A stretch of 64,000 nt of DNA, taken from Neosynechococcus sphagnicola sy1 (GTDB lineage: Bacteria > Cyanobacteriota > Cyanobacteriia > Neosynechococcales > Neosynechococcaceae). The DNA is taken from the NCBI RefSeq assembly GCF_000775285.1, contig NZ_JJML01000029.1:51428-115427 (forward strand). The letters run 5' to 3'. Of the stretch, positions 7,470 to 18,227 are shown piece after piece. The notes beneath the pieces are model-generated. The model was not told the DNA's origin. It worked only from the letters and a program-made list of their open reading frames with translations, and did no database searches. Each line of letters starts with the position of its first letter. Within the stretch, counting starts at the first letter, position 1. The position numbers were made by a program, and so were the translations under genes.

Positions 7470-9713
7470 GTGACTTCAAATCCGTTGAAAAACTCTACTC
7501 CGGACTTACAGCAGCCGATACGCTCCTCCCCATTGACCCAGTTAGGGCGTTGGGTTTACGGCCACCGTATCTGGGTCATTGTCCTTTGGGGGCTGTTGAT
7601 GATCGCCAGCCTCGGGGTCACCCCGCTGTTAGAAAATGCCTTGAAAGAGACAGGGGCGGTTTACCAAGGGGGATCGGCTTATCAGGCTGAGCAACTTTTG
7701 CAGCAAGAACTCAAGGTGATTCCCGATCCGTTAATTCTGGTGTTTCAGCGGCAAAAAAACCTGCCGGCAGGCATTGATTCGCGAGAGGTTGACCGACTCC
7801 TGAAGCAAATTCGTAGCTTATCATCGGTGAGTTCCGTCGTCAGTCCCACCGACCATCCAGAATATCGCAGCGCTGATGGACAAACGGCGTACAGTCTGAT
7901 TCAACTCCGGGGACGTGATCGGGAAAAAGATGGGGCGATCGCAGCGATCGCCCAAATCTTGAACCAACAGACGCCTCAAGATTTAAAGACGTTTCTCACG
8001 GGGAAGCCTGCCATCGATCGCGAAGTCCAACGCATTAGCAAAGCGGATCTGAGTCGGGTGGAATTATTTGTCCTGCCGCTGGCGCTGGGCTTACTCTTGG
8101 TGATCTTTGGCTCCGTTGTGGCTGCGACCATGCCCGTTGCCATGGGAATGATGACGGTTTCCGTCACCTTTGGGATTTTGTACCTGGTGACGCTCCAGAT
8201 GAACGTCTCGATCTTTGCCCTCAATCTCACCACGATGTTGGGGTTGGGGTTAGGGATTGACTACTCCTTGCTGATAGTCAGTCGGTTTCGAGAAGAATTG
8301 CCATCCGGGACGGTGGAGCAGGCGATCACTCGAACCTTAGCAACCGCAGGGCGATCGGTTTTCTTCTCAGGGCTGACGGTTTGCATTGGCTTGGTTTGTC
8401 TGATGCTTTTCCCCATCTTGTTACTGCAATCCTTGGGAATTGCTGGATCAATTGTGGTACTGCTGTCCGTCACTGCAGCTTTGACACTCTTGCCGGCGTT
8501 ACTGGGATTGGTGGGGCATCGGATTAATCCCAGGGGATCCAGCGCGCCGACTGGGGCGAGGGGAAAAATTTTTTGGGCGGCGATCGCCCGCACGGTGACT
8601 CGCCACAGCTTCGCCGCCTTTCTGAGCATCCTCATCCTGGTGGGTGGCCTCACCGCCCCCTTCTTCATGGCTCGATTTGGGCTGCCGAATGCCGATATTC
8701 TCCCCAAAGCCTTACCTGCGCGCCAAGGGATTGAAGTGGTGCAACAAGCGTTTGGGGTGGGAGAAACCGCCCCAATTTTTCTAGCAATTCAGACCCCCAC
8801 TCCCGGCGATCAGATTCTTTCCGAACGGCACCTTCAAACCCTGTTCAATTTTGTTCATCAATTGGAGGTAGATCAACGGGTTGCTAGCGTCAACAGTCTG
8901 GTGAATCTGAGTCCCCAGTTAAGCCTCAAAGACTATCAGCAACTGTATCGACACCCCCAACAAATTCCCCAGCCGCAGCTTACCCAGGCCGTTCACCAAT
9001 TCAGCAGTGTTGCCACCACCCTAGTGATTGTCAAAAGCCGCAGCGACAGTCATGATGCCGCATCCCGAAAGCTAGTGCAAGATCTGAAATCGCAGCCGTT
9101 AGCGGGGCTGACGGTTCAGGTCTCCGGCCAGATCGCCAGTGACCTCGATACCATTGAAGTTATTGAGCAACGCTTTCCCCTAGTGTTGGCAGCGATGCTG
9201 CTGGCTACCTTCATGACCTTGGGGCTGCTGTTGCGTTCAATTATTTTACCCTTGAAGGCGATTGTGATGAACCTATTGTCCATCGGTGCCTCCTTTGGTT
9301 CCCTGGTGTTTATTTTTCAGCAAGGTCACTTTCAGACCTGGTTGAATTTCACCCCCGTGGGATACATCGATATTTTGTTAGCTGTGGTGCTGTTTTGTGT
9401 GCTTTTTGGGTTGAGTATGGACTATGAAGTCTTCCTTCTCAGCCGCATCCAGGAGGCATATGATCGCACTGGTAATAATTCTGAAAGTATTATCGAAGGA
9501 TTAGAGCATACGGGCGGGATTATTACCAGCGCTGCGCTGTTAATGATAGTGGTCACGGGAGCATTTGCCTTTACTAGTATTATTTTGGTGAAAGCCTTGG
9601 GATTGGGAAGTGCGATCGCCATTGCCATCGATGCAACGTTAATTCGAGCCATTCTCGTGCCTGCTACAATGCACCTCATGGGTCGATGGAATTGGTGGCT
9701 ACCGCGATTTTGA
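7470..9713 (+). CDS. MMPL-family RND transporter
   Basis: Large inner-membrane exporter of the MMPL/RND superfamily, which moves lipids or hydrophobic compounds using the proton gradient. At 747 residues it has the expected two-fold layout: one N-terminal helix, a large extracytoplasmic loop (about residues 60-200), a six-helix bundle, a second loop (about 410-570) and a second bundle. Each bundle carries the proton-relay GxxxDY motif: GLGLGIDYSLLIVSRFREE near 265 and FGLSMDYEVFLLSRIQEAYD near 650. A GTG start at 7470 follows a poor ribosome-binding region. The preceding 150 bases after the rbc terminator hold nothing I can name. The substrate is unknown. Confidence 0.88.
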   Translation: MTSNPLKNSTPDLQQPIRSSPLTQLGRWVYGHRIWVIVLWGLLMIASLGVTPLLENALKETGAVYQGGSAYQAEQLLQQELKVIPDPLILVFQRQKNLPAGIDSREVDRLLKQIRSLSSVSSVVSPTDHPEYRSADGQTAYSLIQLRGRDREKDGAIAAIAQILNQQTPQDLKTFLTGKPAIDREVQRISKADLSRVELFVLPLALGLLLVIFGSVVAATMPVAMGMMTVSVTFGILYLVTLQMNVSIFALNLTTMLGLGLGIDYSLLIVSRFREELPSGTVEQAITRTLATAGRSVFFSGLTVCIGLVCLMLFPILLLQSLGIAGSIVVLLSVTAALTLLPALLGLVGHRINPRGSSAPTGARGKIFWAAIARTVTRHSFAAFLSILILVGGLTAPFFMARFGLPNADILPKALPARQGIEVVQQAFGVGETAPIFLAIQTPTPGDQILSERHLQTLFNFVHQLEVDQRVASVNSLVNLSPQLSLKDYQQLYRHPQQIPQPQLTQAVHQFSSVATTLVIVKSRSDSHDAASRKLVQDLKSQPLAGLTVQVSGQIASDLDTIEVIEQRFPLVLAAMLLATFMTLGLLLRSIILPLKAIVMNLLSIGASFGSLVFIFQQGHFQTWLNFTPVGYIDILLAVVLFCVLFGLSMDYEVFLLSRIQEAYDRTGNNSESIIEGLEHTGGIITSAALLMIVVTGAFAFTSIILVKALGLGSAIAIAIDATLIRAILVPATMHLMGRWNWWLPRF

Positions 9714-9736
9714 TCTCCCCGTGACCCTGCACCCCA

Positions 9737-10667
9737 ATGTTAGTGATTCTCTATTCCGACGAATTTTTGCAACACCAGACGGGCTATGGGCACCCGGAAA
9801 AACCACAGCGACTCACCGCCGTTAAGCAGGCTCTGGAAGCGATGCCCCAGGCGGATCAATTAATGTGGCGATCGCCGACTCCGGTTCAGCAACGACCCCT
9901 GCTGGTAGATCTGCAACGGGTACACTCCCTGGACTATATTCAGCAGGTACAGCACTTGGCACAGCAGGGAGGGGGGTATCTGGATGGGGATACCCCGGTG
10001 TCGGCCCAAAGTTATGAGGTTGCCTTGCTGGCCGTCAGCGCCTGGTTAGATGGGGTGGATACAGTCCTCAACCGGGGTGAACCTGCCTTTATCCTTGCTC
10101 GTCCCCCCGGACACCATGCCCTCGGCGATCGCGGCATGGGGTTTTGTATTTTTTCCAATGCGGCGATCGCGGCTCACTATGCCCTGGAACAACCCGGCAT
10201 CCAGCGCGTTGCCATTCTTGACTGGGATGTTCACCACGGCAATGGTACTCAGGCGATCGTCGAAACTCATCCCCAAATTGCCTATTGCTCTTTGCATCAG
10301 TCTCCCTGCTACCCTGGCACCGGGCATGCAACTGAAACGGGTGCCTATGGGAATGTCCTGAATCTACCCATGGCTCCAGGAAGCACCTTCGCCCACTATC
10401 AGCCAGCCTTTGAGCAGCAAGTGATGCCCGTTTTTACAGCGATTTCAGCCCGATCTCCTGATTGTGAGTGCTGGGTACGATGCCCATACCGATGACCCCC
10501 TTGCCAGTATGGCCCTCCAGCCTCAAGACTTTGGTTACATGACCCAGAGGTGCCTGCAACTGACTCGCCGCCTAGTGCTTGGTCTGGAAGGGGGCTATGA
10601 CTTCAACGCCTTGGCTGAATCGGTGGTATCCACGGTTCAAAGTTGTCTCAGGGAACCTGTGGCTTGA
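9737..10667 (+). CDS. Histone-deacetylase-family (AcuC/AphA-like) amidohydrolase, frameshifted
   Basis: Zinc-dependent deacetylase fold shared by acetylpolyamine amidohydrolases and AcuC. The true substrate in cyanobacteria is not known. Motifs: RPPGHHALGDRGMGF with the His pair, ILDWDVHHGNGTQ with metal-binding Asp and His, SLHQSPCYPGTG, and in the shifted frame SAGYDAH (second metal Asp) and LEGGYD. The two frames join at the five T residues 10431-10435: removing one T gives a continuous V-L-Q-R-F-Q-P-D-L-L-I-V-S-A-G-Y. The break therefore looks like an over-called base. Corrected length is about 309 residues, normal for the family. It starts 23 bases after the MMPL gene and may share its transcript. 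Confidence 0.88.
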
Positions 10668-10695
10668 GAAGGGCAATGGGGATTGGCGTTGTCGC

Positions 10696-11229
10696 TTACT
10701 CCTCACAAACTTTGAGCAATAGGGCTTGCTGCAGGGCTGCCAACTCATCCCGGTGGGCAATCACCGTAATCCAGCAATGAGGGGAGGCAGTCCCTAGCCG
10801 AGGTTCAACCCTTAGACACACTTGCTCCGGGCGACCTGCGTTTCGCCAGTAAAACACCCCCGCCATGGGAGATAACAGGGGGAGTCCTAACAACACCGCT
10901 GCCCAGTCCGGAACTAACATCGCGAGCACCAGCGTCAGACACAGCAACCCGACCGCTGCTAGGAGTGAGAGAAAGATAGCCAGAAACCAACTGGGGCGAA
11001 CCATGCCGACATAGGTGACTTGGTTCTGGGTCGCATCCACTGCGGCAATGCGGTAGGCGCGTTGGGTAAGGTAGTCTTGGAGTTGCTCCAACAGAGAGGA
11101 CTCAGACTGCTCAGCCACTAGTTTAACGGCTTGGATACGGTCTTTCACCGAGGCTCGAATAAAGAAAACCAGACCGATGACCAGCAGCAGGGTGAGAAAA
11201 AAGGTGGAGGTCAAAACGGGAGAATTCAT
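10696..11229 (-). CDS. Cofactor assembly of complex C subunit B-like protein (CCB family)
   Basis: Resembles the cyanobacterial/plastid CCB2/CCB4 proteins, which help attach haem c(n) to cytochrome b6. It has an N-terminal membrane helix, a soluble stretch with SLLEQLQDYLTQRAYRIAAV, then the VGMVRPSWFLA motif leading into two further membrane helices, and FYWRNAGRPEQV followed by a C-terminal soluble domain. The 177-residue length fits. It converges on the deacetylase gene and lies just downstream of aroH (12 bases), so it may be co-transcribed with that gene. The assignment rests on overall pattern and is less firm than most here. Confidence 0.65.
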   Translation of the reverse strand: MNSPVLTSTFFLTLLLVIGLVFFIRASVKDRIQAVKLVAEQSESSLLEQLQDYLTQRAYRIAAVDATQNQVTYVGMVRPSWFLAIFLSLLAAVGLLCLTLVLAMLVPDWAAVLLGLPLLSPMAGVFYWRNAGRPEQVCLRVEPRLGTASPHCWITVIAHRDELAALQQALLLKVCEE

Positions 11230-11241
11230 AGCAAGGGCGAC

Positions 11242-11661
11242 TCAAGAAAGGTGAGACTGCACGGTAGAGGTCGAGGTTAAGGTTGCCGATGCCAAGGTCC
11301 AGTCGGGTCGCAGGTTTTTGGCCTGCTGGAGATAGGGGTGATGAATCTCCAGATTGGGATTGGGGGTATTAAAGTGGATGAGAAAGCGGATGCATCGTTC
11401 GAGACTACCTTCGACATGCATCTGTTGTACATCCAACAGCGGAACGTTGCTCCAGTGAGGGCGTTCGCGGGCAACCTGGGCTGGGAAGATGGCATCTAAA
11501 TCGCGAGTGGTTGTAAACGTCGCACTGACAATTTCATCGGGATCAAGTTGATTGTGAGCTTCCAATTCATCCAGTAATTCATGAACTGCTGCTCGAATGG
11601 CCTCAACTGAATTTTCTCCGGCAGTTGTTGCCCCACGAATTGCCCGCACTCTCCACTGCAC
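11242..11661 (-). CDS. aroH: Chorismate mutase, AroH class
   Basis: Monofunctional trimeric chorismate mutase, converting chorismate to prephenate for phenylalanine and tyrosine. Marks of the AroH class: VRAIRGATTAGENS with the active-site arginine, DEIVSATFTTTRDLDAIFPA, ARERPHW, and the LLDVQQM and CIRFLIHF strands. I chose the GTG at 11661 because AGGAGG lies 8 bases upstream; a GTG at 11688 would add nine residues not usual in the family. The 139-residue length is somewhat longer than Bacillus AroH because of a C-terminal extension. DAHP synthase and shikimate kinase lie elsewhere in the window, so the pathway is not clustered. Confidence 0.93.
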   Translation of the reverse strand: MQWRVRAIRGATTAGENSVEAIRAAVHELLDELEAHNQLDPDEIVSATFTTTRDLDAIFPAQVARERPHWSNVPLLDVQQMHVEGSLERCIRFLIHFNTPNPNLEIHHPYLQQAKNLRPDWTLASATLTSTSTVQSHLS

Positions 11662-11802
11662 GCTCCTGTCCTCCTGCTGGTTTGACACTGTTATTTCGCC
11701 GTAATGTTCCGATTGCCTCTCAGGAGCAACCCAATACCTGAGCTCAGATACCTTCAGTGGATACCGTAACTCAAATTTTATGCTGGTAAAAGGTCTGCTG
11801 CT

Positions 11803-12641
11803 CTAAGGTCGATAGAGCCACAGCGGCAGGCCAGCAGTGGACATTTCAAACTCTAACCAATCTGCTCCCGCCGCCAGACCCGGTAGTCCCTGACGGCAGA
11901 GCAGGGATTGTTGCCCCCCCGAGAGCAGGCGACTCAACAGGGGTTTGCGCTCTTCAAAGGTATGACAACGGGTCTTTTCAGGGTCTAAGCCCACCAGTTC
12001 TGCTGCCCAGCGACGGGCATCAGCTTCCGTTCCCAGACGGTCAACTATCCCAAGTTCCAGGGCTTGTTGACCCGTGAAAATGCGGCCATCGGCAAAACTT
12101 CTGACGGTTTCAATCGCCAAATTGCGGCCTTCCGCAACGGTCTGCACAAATTGTTGATAGGTGGTATCAATGAGTTCCTGAAGGATATCTTTCTCCGGAT
12201 CCGTGAGTTCACGGTCAAAGGCCAGAATATCCTTGTAAGGGCCTGATTTGATCACCTTAAACGAGACCCCAACCTTCTCCAGCAGCCGCTCCAGGTTATT
12301 CCCTCGCAGAATCACCCCAATGCTGCCCGTAATCGTGCCGGGATTGGCCATGATGTGTTCGGCTCCCATGCCAATGTAAACCCCACCGGAGGCAGAGATA
12401 TTTCCAAAGCTGGCAATAATCTTGATTTTGTCGCGCAAACGCTTCAAGGCACTGTAAATTTCGTGGGAGTCGCCCACGGTTCCCCCTGGGCTGTCGATGC
12501 GCAGCAAAAGAGCCGGGAAACGCCTATCTTCAATGGTTTTCAATGCTTCTAAAACACGCTTGCGGGTTGGCCCAGCGATCGCGCCAGTAATTTCAATCCG
12601 AGCGATTTGTTTTTGAATCGGGGTTTAAACGGCCAGATCAT
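11803..12641 (-). CDS. sppA: Signal peptide peptidase SppA, short form, frameshifted near its start
   Basis: Membrane-associated serine protease of family S49 that degrades cleaved signal peptides. Marks: LLLRIDSPGGTVGDSHEIY, IIASFGNISASGGVYIGMG with the nucleophile serine, PGTITGSIGVI, and the catalytic lysine region FKVIKSGPYKD. The main frame starts inside the protein at LKTIEDRRFP. The missing N-terminus MIWPFKPRFKKQIARIEITG is encoded upstream in another frame from the ATG at 12641. The frames join at the five-T (plus strand) run 12610-12614, which needs one more base. With that correction the protein is about 279 residues, the normal short form. No neighbour suggests a special role. Confidence 0.88.
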
Positions 12642-12707
12642 GGGTTCTCGAGACATTGCATCATAATTTCACATTCTAGTCTGCCTGCCGATTGTGGGCA
12701 CGTCTGT

Positions 12708-13319
12708 TTAGCCGTGGAGCCTGCCATCGGGCATCCGAGTCCCCTGGAGATTGGCCTTTGTTAAGTCAGCTTTGGATAAACTCGCATCCGTGAGATCGGC
12801 TCCACTCAGGTCAGCGCGGGTTAAATCCGCCCGTGTCAGATCGGCCTCACGCAAGTTGGCAGACTCTAAATTGCATTGGCAGAGATTGGCTCCACTCAAA
12901 TTCGCTCCCCTGAGATTGGCTCCACTTAAATTGGCCATACTCAAGTTAGCCTTGGACAAATTGGTCAGGGTCAAATTGGCTTGGGTCAGATCCCCATTGG
13001 CAAGATTGCCCTGAATCAGGATTGCCTGGGACAGGTTGGCTTCGCGCAAAATTACCAGGCGGAGGGTGGAATGGTAGAGCTTGGCTTTGGTGAGATTGGC
13101 TTTAGTGAGATTCGCCCCCGTGAGATCGGTGACATTGAGATCGGCTTCGCTCAGATCGGCCATGCTGAGATTGACTTTCTTGAGATTCGCCCCGCGCAGA
13201 TCCGCCAGTTTCAGAAAGGCTGAACTCAAGTCAGGACGGAGGTGGGGTTGATTGAACCGCCATTGGTTCCAGGCAGTTACTCCCTGTTTGAGAAAAATCA
13301 GATGCGCTTTTTCGCTCAC
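12708..13319 (-). CDS. Pentapeptide-repeat protein
   Basis: About 203 residues, made almost entirely of A(D/N)LxX pentapeptide repeats from about residue 30 onward (ADLRGANLKKVNLSMADLS and so on), expected to fold as a right-handed quadrilateral beta-helix. Such proteins are abundant in cyanobacteria. Some mimic DNA or bind gyrase, but most have no known role. The N-terminal 30 residues (KAHLIFLKQGVTAWNQWRF) match a lead-in seen in many cyanobacterial pentapeptide proteins. No signal peptide is evident, so it is probably cytoplasmic. The gene stands alone between sppA and an ABC exporter on the same strand. Confidence 0.9.
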   Translation of the reverse strand: MSEKAHLIFLKQGVTAWNQWRFNQPHLRPDLSSAFLKLADLRGANLKKVNLSMADLSEADLNVTDLTGANLTKANLTKAKLYHSTLRLVILREANLSQAILIQGNLANGDLTQANLTLTNLSKANLSMANLSGANLRGANLSGANLCQCNLESANLREADLTRADLTRADLSGADLTDASLSKADLTKANLQGTRMPDGRLHG

Positions 13320-13375
13320 CAGGACTCTGACAACAATGGTGCATCTAAGGTAACATGAAACTTACGTAAATTCCC

Positions 13376-15218
13376 TCAAGAGAGGAGGGCTTCTAGCTGG
13401 TGCTGATTCCAGAGAGTTTGGTACAGTCCCGGCTGTTCAATTAGCTCCCCATGGGTGCCTGATTGAACAATCTGTCCCTGATCCATCACTAGAATACGAT
13501 CCGCTGTCGCAGCGGCAGAGAGTTGATGGGAGATAAAGATCACCGTTTTCCGCTGGGTGCCCGACGCTAAATACTCCAGAATTCTGAGGGCGGTTTGGTT
13601 GTCCACACTGGAGAGGGAATCGTCCAAAATCAAAATTGGGCTATCCATAATCAAAGCCCGGGCGAGACTGGTGCGTTGTCGTTGGCCCCCTGATAGAGTA
13701 ATACCGCGCTCCCCCACGGGAGTGTCGTACTGTTGGGGAAAATTGAGAATTTCAGCGTGCATCTGTGCCTGCTGCGCTGCCTGCTCGACGGCCTCTTGCC
13801 CGGTTATGGGAGCACCGTAACGGATATTAGTTTTTAATCAAAGCACTAAAGAGAAAGCTGTCCTGGGGGACATAGGCGATCGCAGACCGCAAATCTGGGA
13901 GCCGAATCTGGGTGATATCGTAGCCATCGAGAAATAACTGTCCTGGTGCAATCTCTAGCAGTCGGGGGAGGGCATTGGCCAGAGTTGATTTCCCCGAGCC
14001 AATGGGTCCAACAATGGCAACGGTTTCTCCGGCATGAATGGTGAAGTTAACGGACTGGAGGGCAGGGGTCTTTGCCCCTGGATAGGTATAGTTAAGGGAC
14101 TTGGCCGTCAGTTCCCCCCGCACCTGGTCACGGGGCAAGGCGATCGCCCCTTGCCGATCTTGAATTTTGGGTTCGATCATCAGAATCGACTCAATGCGAT
14201 CAATGCTGACCTCCCCTCGCTGGTAGGCAGTGATCGTAAATCCCAACAACGCTGTGGGAAAGACGAGGCGTTCCACGTACAGAATCAGGGCAATAAAGTC
14301 ACCAATCCCAATCACCCCTTTGGCGATCGCATCAGCTCCCAGCCATAACACCAATAACAAGCTGACATAGGCAAGCCCCCCAATGACCGGGAAGAGCATA
14401 TTGCGGGTGAGTGCCAGAGCCAGATTGGCCTCGAGCAATCGTTGGTTCAGTCCCTGGAATGCCTGACGCTCATTGGCTTCTTGACCATAGATTTTAATCA
14501 GCGCCATACCGCTCATATCTTCTTGTACCAGTTCGCTGATGTTCGACAACTCCTGTTGCACCGTCAGTTGTTGCCGCCGTAACTGGTTGCTAGAGAGTTG
14601 AACCAATACCAGCATCACAGGATATACCGAAAGCGCCAGTAGGGTCAGCCGCGTGTTAATGGACAGCATCACGGGCAGCGTCAGGGCATAGGCAAACAGC
14701 GTATTAGCTCCACTGAGGACAGCAAATCCCAGCAGCCGCCGAATATTTTCCACATCGCTGGTAGCGCGATTGATTAAATCACCGATGGTATGGGTGGCAA
14801 AATAGGCGGGTTCTAAGGTGAGAAGGTGTTCAAAAATGCGTTGCTTCAGGTCAAATTCTACTTGGCGACCCACCCCGAACAGTAACAGTCGTGAACCAAC
14901 CCGAAAAGCCCACATCAAAGATGCCAGGATAAAAATCAGCACCACATCCATTAAGACCTGGCTGAAGTCAAAGGCAAGTTGTAGATCATCGATGCTACCC
15001 CGAATCAGCAATGGGATGTAGACACCCACCCCATTGACAATCAGTAGTGCCAACACCCCCAAGGTGGCTTGACGCCAGTGAGGTCGGAGATAGGCCAAGA
15101 GCTTCTGGAAGTGACGACGTTGACCGTCAACTGGGGGGGGGGTCTGGTGGGGACTGCTTGAACGATGTGCGGGAGACAAAGGAAGGAGAAGCCATGCATA
15201 CCCCTGAGCAACCTTCAC
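13376..15218 (-). CDS. ABC exporter (fused membrane and ATPase domains), interrupted by a frameshift
   Basis: Half-transporter of the MdlB/LmrA type: six membrane helices in the first 320 residues, then an ATPase domain. Walker A is GPIGSGKST near residue 405 and the Q-loop is AYVPQDSFLFSA. In the other frame follow the signature LSGGQRQRTSLARAL, Walker B ILILDDSLSSVD and the H-loop ISHQLSAA. The frames part near 13826-13835 (one base too many in the CTAAT context on the coding strand). This is not a long homopolymer, so a real nonsense-creating mutation is possible. The N-terminus is uncertain: it passes a nine-G tract around 15130 that could hide another error, and the first 30 residues are low quality. 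Substrate unknown. Confidence 0.85.
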
Positions 15219-15281
15219 AATTCTAGGCGACCTGCCCGCGTGTCAGCAGGGGATTGCCCTCAACCACCTGTCCAGCCAGAT

Positions 15282-17595
15282 CTATTGCCATTCCTCTGCT
15301 TCCAGATGGATCTGAGGCAAGAATAATGTGGCTTCGATGTGCTGCCGAATTGCTGGTGTCACTTCACAGTTGCTATGCAAGCAATCCAGTAGCAGTTGAT
15401 TGGCAGCGTAGTAGCGTTGCAATGTATGCTGTTGCTCGGGGCTAAATTCCCAGTGATGGTGCATGCGCCCATAATTGTGGGTTCCAGTCTTGTGCAGTTC
15501 TACCCAGGTTGCAGGGGGATAGGCGGGCCAAGCCTGAAATCGTTCCTGGTTTTGATCAAGTTCGGGAGTTGCTGCTGGCCTTGTTGCTGTGATTTGTGCC
15601 AGCCAACCCTGAGAACCCTCCCCAAAATGTTGCTGAGTCGATTGCCACAAAGATGAACAGGGACAAAGTCTAGGTGTTGATCGATGGCACTGATTATGCG
15701 GCAAATTATCCCAGGTGACATCCCTAAAACTCTTCTCGTCTAGAATGCAGCCAAGGGGAAAATCAACCCCTATGTGAGGCGTTGGAGTTGATGTCAGGTA
15801 AAAGGCTCCCACCGTTGCATTTTTTGTTGCGGCTGGGATCGGCTGCGATTTTTCGCTGGCCCACAGCAAGAACTCTTGTAAATAGGGGTCTTTAGCGACT
15901 AATGCATCAATTTTTTGCTTCATCAACTGTACGAGTGAATCTGCACTGCGCAACATGGCAGCTGTCAACAAGAAGATTTCCCGCCAGTGAGGATCGGTAA
16001 TATGATTCACGAGGCGACCCAGCGCTTGCTCCAGTGCCTGGAGGTTATGACTGGCAACGATGTTTCGCGCTGTCAAGTATTCTTGAAACGCCAGATAGGA
16101 GAAGGAAAAAATACCCCGCGCTCGTTCGGTTAGTAATCCATGGTGCGACTCAATCGCCTTCAGCACCGCTTCACTAACGAGTTGCAGTTCCTCGGCATCC
16201 GTTGATGCATCGGGCAGATGCTGAATATAGTCCTCAATATGCTGCGCAATCACCCGTTTTTCAAAGAAGTACTGACCTTGTTCAAACAGGATCGTTGCAA
16301 TCTGACTCAGCAACTTCAGCTTTTGGGACAAGCGAAACTCCCGGTACACCTGATCGCGTTCGACCCCTTTGGCTTCATCCCATTGGCCCAGGAGTAAATC
16401 CAACCCCTGTTTATAAAACTCAGACCGCTTGGTGGGAAATTTCCCTTGACCATGAAATACCCAGCAGGCAAGATGCAAAAACAGGGGGGTGCCTACCAGT
16501 TGCCGCAACTGCCAATTTTCCGGCAGATCCAACTTCTGAAGAAACTGGGCAGACTGATCCTGCCCCGATGGATCCGTCGTTCTGCTCAATACCACAAACC
16601 ACTGTTGCGCGAAGGTGTTAATTTGAACTTGGGTAAAGGGCGCAATTTCCACATCGGTGAAGCCTCGCAGCCCTAGTTTTTGGGCAGCGGTGCGACAGGT
16701 TACTACAAATCGATTTTTGTGGTAAACATCCGAGAGTTTGCGAATTTCCCTCAGAACTGTGGTAATGTCCTGGTTCAGAATTTCATCCATGCCATCCATC
16801 AACAGCAGGACTTGACCCGCTTGCAGCAAGGTTTCAAGCACTGACGGGTTGGCAACGCCAGAGGAGAGAAACCCCTGACGAATGTAATTGAACAGGCTAA
16901 ATTCACCCCTGCGTCGCGATGCTTCGGCGAACTCTCTCAATGCAATAAAAACTCGGCACTTGATTGGCAGCGAACTCACCCCGATTGCACTGAATCGCAA
17001 GATGTTGCAAAAAGGTGGTTTTGCCAACCCCTGGTTTACCCAGAACTCTGAGCTTTGTGTAAGTTTTAACGGCCTGCATTCCCGGTATTTGCTTCTGTGC
17101 AACCGCTCCCAAACCAATGCGATCAAATTCCGTCAGTTTGATGTTTTCCAGGTCAGAAATCTCAACCCACTGCTGACTGGCAATTTCCTCCAACATATTG
17201 ACATCTACATAAATGTCATCAATATTGACCGGATGGCTAATATCTAATAGTTGCAAGATGCCGCACTGGTTTTGAATGGTGTCTCGGCGTTGCGATCGCA
17301 CCTCTTGCACCAGAACAGCAATATCCAGCGGAGAAGTCTCAGGACGCTCTCCCGGCTCCGGAAATTCTGCGGGCGGCTCAAGGGCGATCTCTCGCCAATC
17401 CAAATCCAGAATTGAACAAATTTCCATAAAAGCCTGGCGATCAACGGGTTGTCCGGTGAAAAATCGCCAGATTGGTTGACGGGTCTTGAGGTTCACCTCC
17501 CCTGCCAGATTTTCTTGAGTCCATCCCTTGATGCTAAACGAGCGTTTAGCCTTTTGAATGCCGGAGGCAGAGGCTTGAAGCGATCGCTTGACCAT
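15282..17595 (-). CDS. HTH-NACHT NTPase with C-terminal helical domain, frameshifted
   Basis: STAND-class NTPase of the NACHT family, about 770 residues once joined. The N-terminus (KGWTQENLAGEVNLKTRQPI) is an XRE-like helix-turn-helix. The P-loop is VLGKPGVGKTTFLQHLA near residue 190, Walker B is LLLMDGMDEIL, and sensor-type RFVVTCRTAA follows. Winged-helix/helical segments come next, then a C-terminal NACHT-associated helical domain (EFSPEQQHTLQRYYAANQLL, NCEVTPAIRQHIEATLFLP). The frames part near 16950-16956 in a non-homopolymer context: reading VP then VFIALREFAEASRRRGEF restores the normal strand after the P-loop. Related bacterial NACHT proteins defend against phages. Here no effector neighbour is seen, so defence is inference. 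The break may be real and inactivating. Confidence 0.82.
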
Positions 17596-18227
17596 AATAT
17601 AAGAACCTCATATTAAGACGAAGGCTCAGAATTGAAATTTTGTATGAAGATTGATATTTTAAAATCGTTTACCATAGACTATCAGATTTAACTTACTTAA
17701 AACTAGTACAAATTCTTTAGAATTTTCTTCGAACACTATCAGAGAATGTTTTAAATGGGTCAAGTTAAGTTCTAAAAGCTACTTAAGCAGAAGGCCACGA
17801 AGCCTAAAATCCCCATGTCATTGTAGAAATTTCTCAGTAGTTGAGGTAATCAAAATAGGTCGAGGGAACTTTTAAAATATCCTCTAAGGATGAAATGAAT
17901 CCAATTGGAATTTTCCCATATCGCAATTTCCATTCCAATCGAGTGTACTTAAACCCAGTTAAATTAAGAATTTAAAAATTCAAATTTTACCTCACCACCA
18001 GCAGAAATACTTAGAATTTGAGGAACGATGTACGATCACCCGTGAATGCATGTCTCTCATCAGAACCCGAAAGCCTACCCGAACCGAATATCAAGTTGAG
18101 AGGTGAGCAAACTGGGTTGAGGGTGCTACCTTGCCCATAGGTCTCTGCACTTCTGATGTATTGGCAACAACTCAAATCACCCAATCGGGATGGATATACT
18201 GAAGCTGTTGGCCTCACAATGACCTAA
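17596..18227 (+). other. AT-rich spacer of 632 bases without a gene
   Basis: Clearly lower in GC than both flanks. No open frame with codon character or family resemblance is present. The only structure I can point to is the pair of inverted 20-base ends at 17739-17758 and 17869-17889 (listed separately). It must hold the promoters of the divergent NACHT and ene-reductase genes. Confidence 0.7.
17739..17889. repeat. MITE-like segment, about 151 bp with ~20-bp inverted ends
   Basis: The left end TCAGAGAATGTTTTAAATGG and the reverse complement of the right end (17869-17889) agree at about 16-17 of 20 positions. The right end, CTTTTAAAATATCCTCTAAG plus one G, is found exactly (21 of 21, opposite strand) at 62521-62541, where it is again one end of a segment of the same length. 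The interior shows no open frame and no obvious similarity to the interior of the second copy. Confidence 0.45.

Noticed and set aside
12751..13223. Plus-strand open frames over the pentapeptide gene
   Set aside because: They follow from the repeated codons of the pentapeptide gene on the other strand.
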